A stretch of DNA of 64,000 nucleotides from an uncultured Clostridia bacterium. Lineage in GTDB: Bacteria; Bacillota; Clostridia; Oscillospirales; Ruminococcaceae. Location: NCBI GenBank assembly GCA_947586185.1, contig CANPXN010000007.1:1-64000 (forward strand), written 5' to 3'. A program made the position numbers and the translations under genes. The notes beneath the pieces were generated by a model. The model was not told the origin of the DNA. It worked only from the letters and a program-made list of their open reading frames with translations, and searched no databases. This document shows positions 63,867-64,000 of this stretch, in pieces. The stretch's first letter is position 1; each line of letters begins with the position of its first letter.

Positions 63867-64000
63867 ATGAAATATAAACAGGGGAAATATCAGATAATCA
63901 GTAAAACAGCAATTGCACGTGATATGTTCAGCATGGAAATTCTTTGTCCTGAAATTACAGAAATAGCAGCTCCAGGTCAGTTTGTTCATATACTTCCAGC
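63867..64000 (+). CDS. pyrK: Dihydroorotate dehydrogenase electron-transfer subunit, 5' part
   Basis: A reading frame begins at ATG 63867 behind GAAAGGAAT and runs off the window after 44 codons. It reads MKYKQGKYQIISKTAIARD, MFSMEILCPEITEIAAPG and QFVHILP, the beginning of the FAD-binding barrel of PyrK-type flavoproteins. Its place after carB in the pyr operon supports PyrK, the NAD-linked partner of PyrD. Confidence 0.85.
   Translation, partial: MKYKQGKYQIISKTAIARDMFSMEILCPEITEIAAPGQFVHILP

Overview
The window is a gene-dense, AT-rich stretch of a Gram-positive (Bacillota) chromosome. Three consecutive family 9 glycoside hydrolases with C-terminal dockerins, sporulation genes (spoIIGA-sigE-sigG), anaerobic ribonucleotide reductase (nrdDG), the electron-bifurcating enzyme NfnAB, an anaerobic cobalamin pathway, a T-box leader and a PyrR attenuator all point to a strictly anaerobic, cellulosome-type, probably spore-forming member of the Ruminococcaceae (Ruminococcus-like). 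This placement is inferred from gene content; no rRNA gene is present. Starts are mostly ATG behind strong GGAGG-type ribosome binding sites, but several core genes start with TTG.

Layout. 0-9 kb: fruK and an HPr-like protein lacking the usual Ser46, a cyclophilin, a long palindromic MITE-like element, a metallophosphoesterase, a D,D-carboxypeptidase homologue without its catalytic lysine, hemW, a zinc-ribbon membrane protein and lepA. A Fic-domain gene follows, bracketed by two 77-bp inverted copies of one palindromic repeat. 9-21.5 kb: fifteen tightly packed, often overlapping plus-strand genes for anaerobic cobalamin synthesis (cbiC, L, D, F, G, H, J, ET, A, cobT, cobU, cobS, a short second CobU-like gene, cobC, cbiB). 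21.5-27.5 kb: a T-box leader (specifier UGG) with trpB2, a lipoprotein, an orphan CoA-dehydratase-activase-like protein, and a minus-strand operon of an orphan ParA, a ComFB-domain protein and a small acidic protein.

27.5-37 kb: a secreted protein with two copies of an unrecognised domain, then three dockerin-bearing GH9 cellulases with different accessory modules. The third has a long structured leader and a possible 21-codon leader peptide. 37-43.7 kb: a Crp/Fnr-type regulator divergent from nrdDG, then nfnAB and yajC. 43.7-53.2 kb: tRNA-Ser(UGA), spoIIGA-sigE-sigG, an NAD-dependent epimerase, a GNAT acetyltransferase, a large YfhO membrane protein, hflX and an esterase. 53.2-56.6 kb: a folded-RNA candidate, trmB and an 821-residue tail-anchored homologue of GH59 galactocerebrosidases that has lost the acid/base glutamate. 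56.6-64 kb: PyrR attenuator and pyrR-pyrC-pyrF-carA-carB-pyrK (truncated by the window end).

The strongest candidates for undescribed biology are the GH59-fold probable pseudoenzyme, the inverted-repeat fic unit, the ParA/ComFB operon, the duplicated-domain protein next to the cellulases, the leader of the third GH9 gene and the palindrome shared by the crp/nrdD divergent promoters. All identifications rest on reading protein motifs and base patterns by eye; no database search was run.
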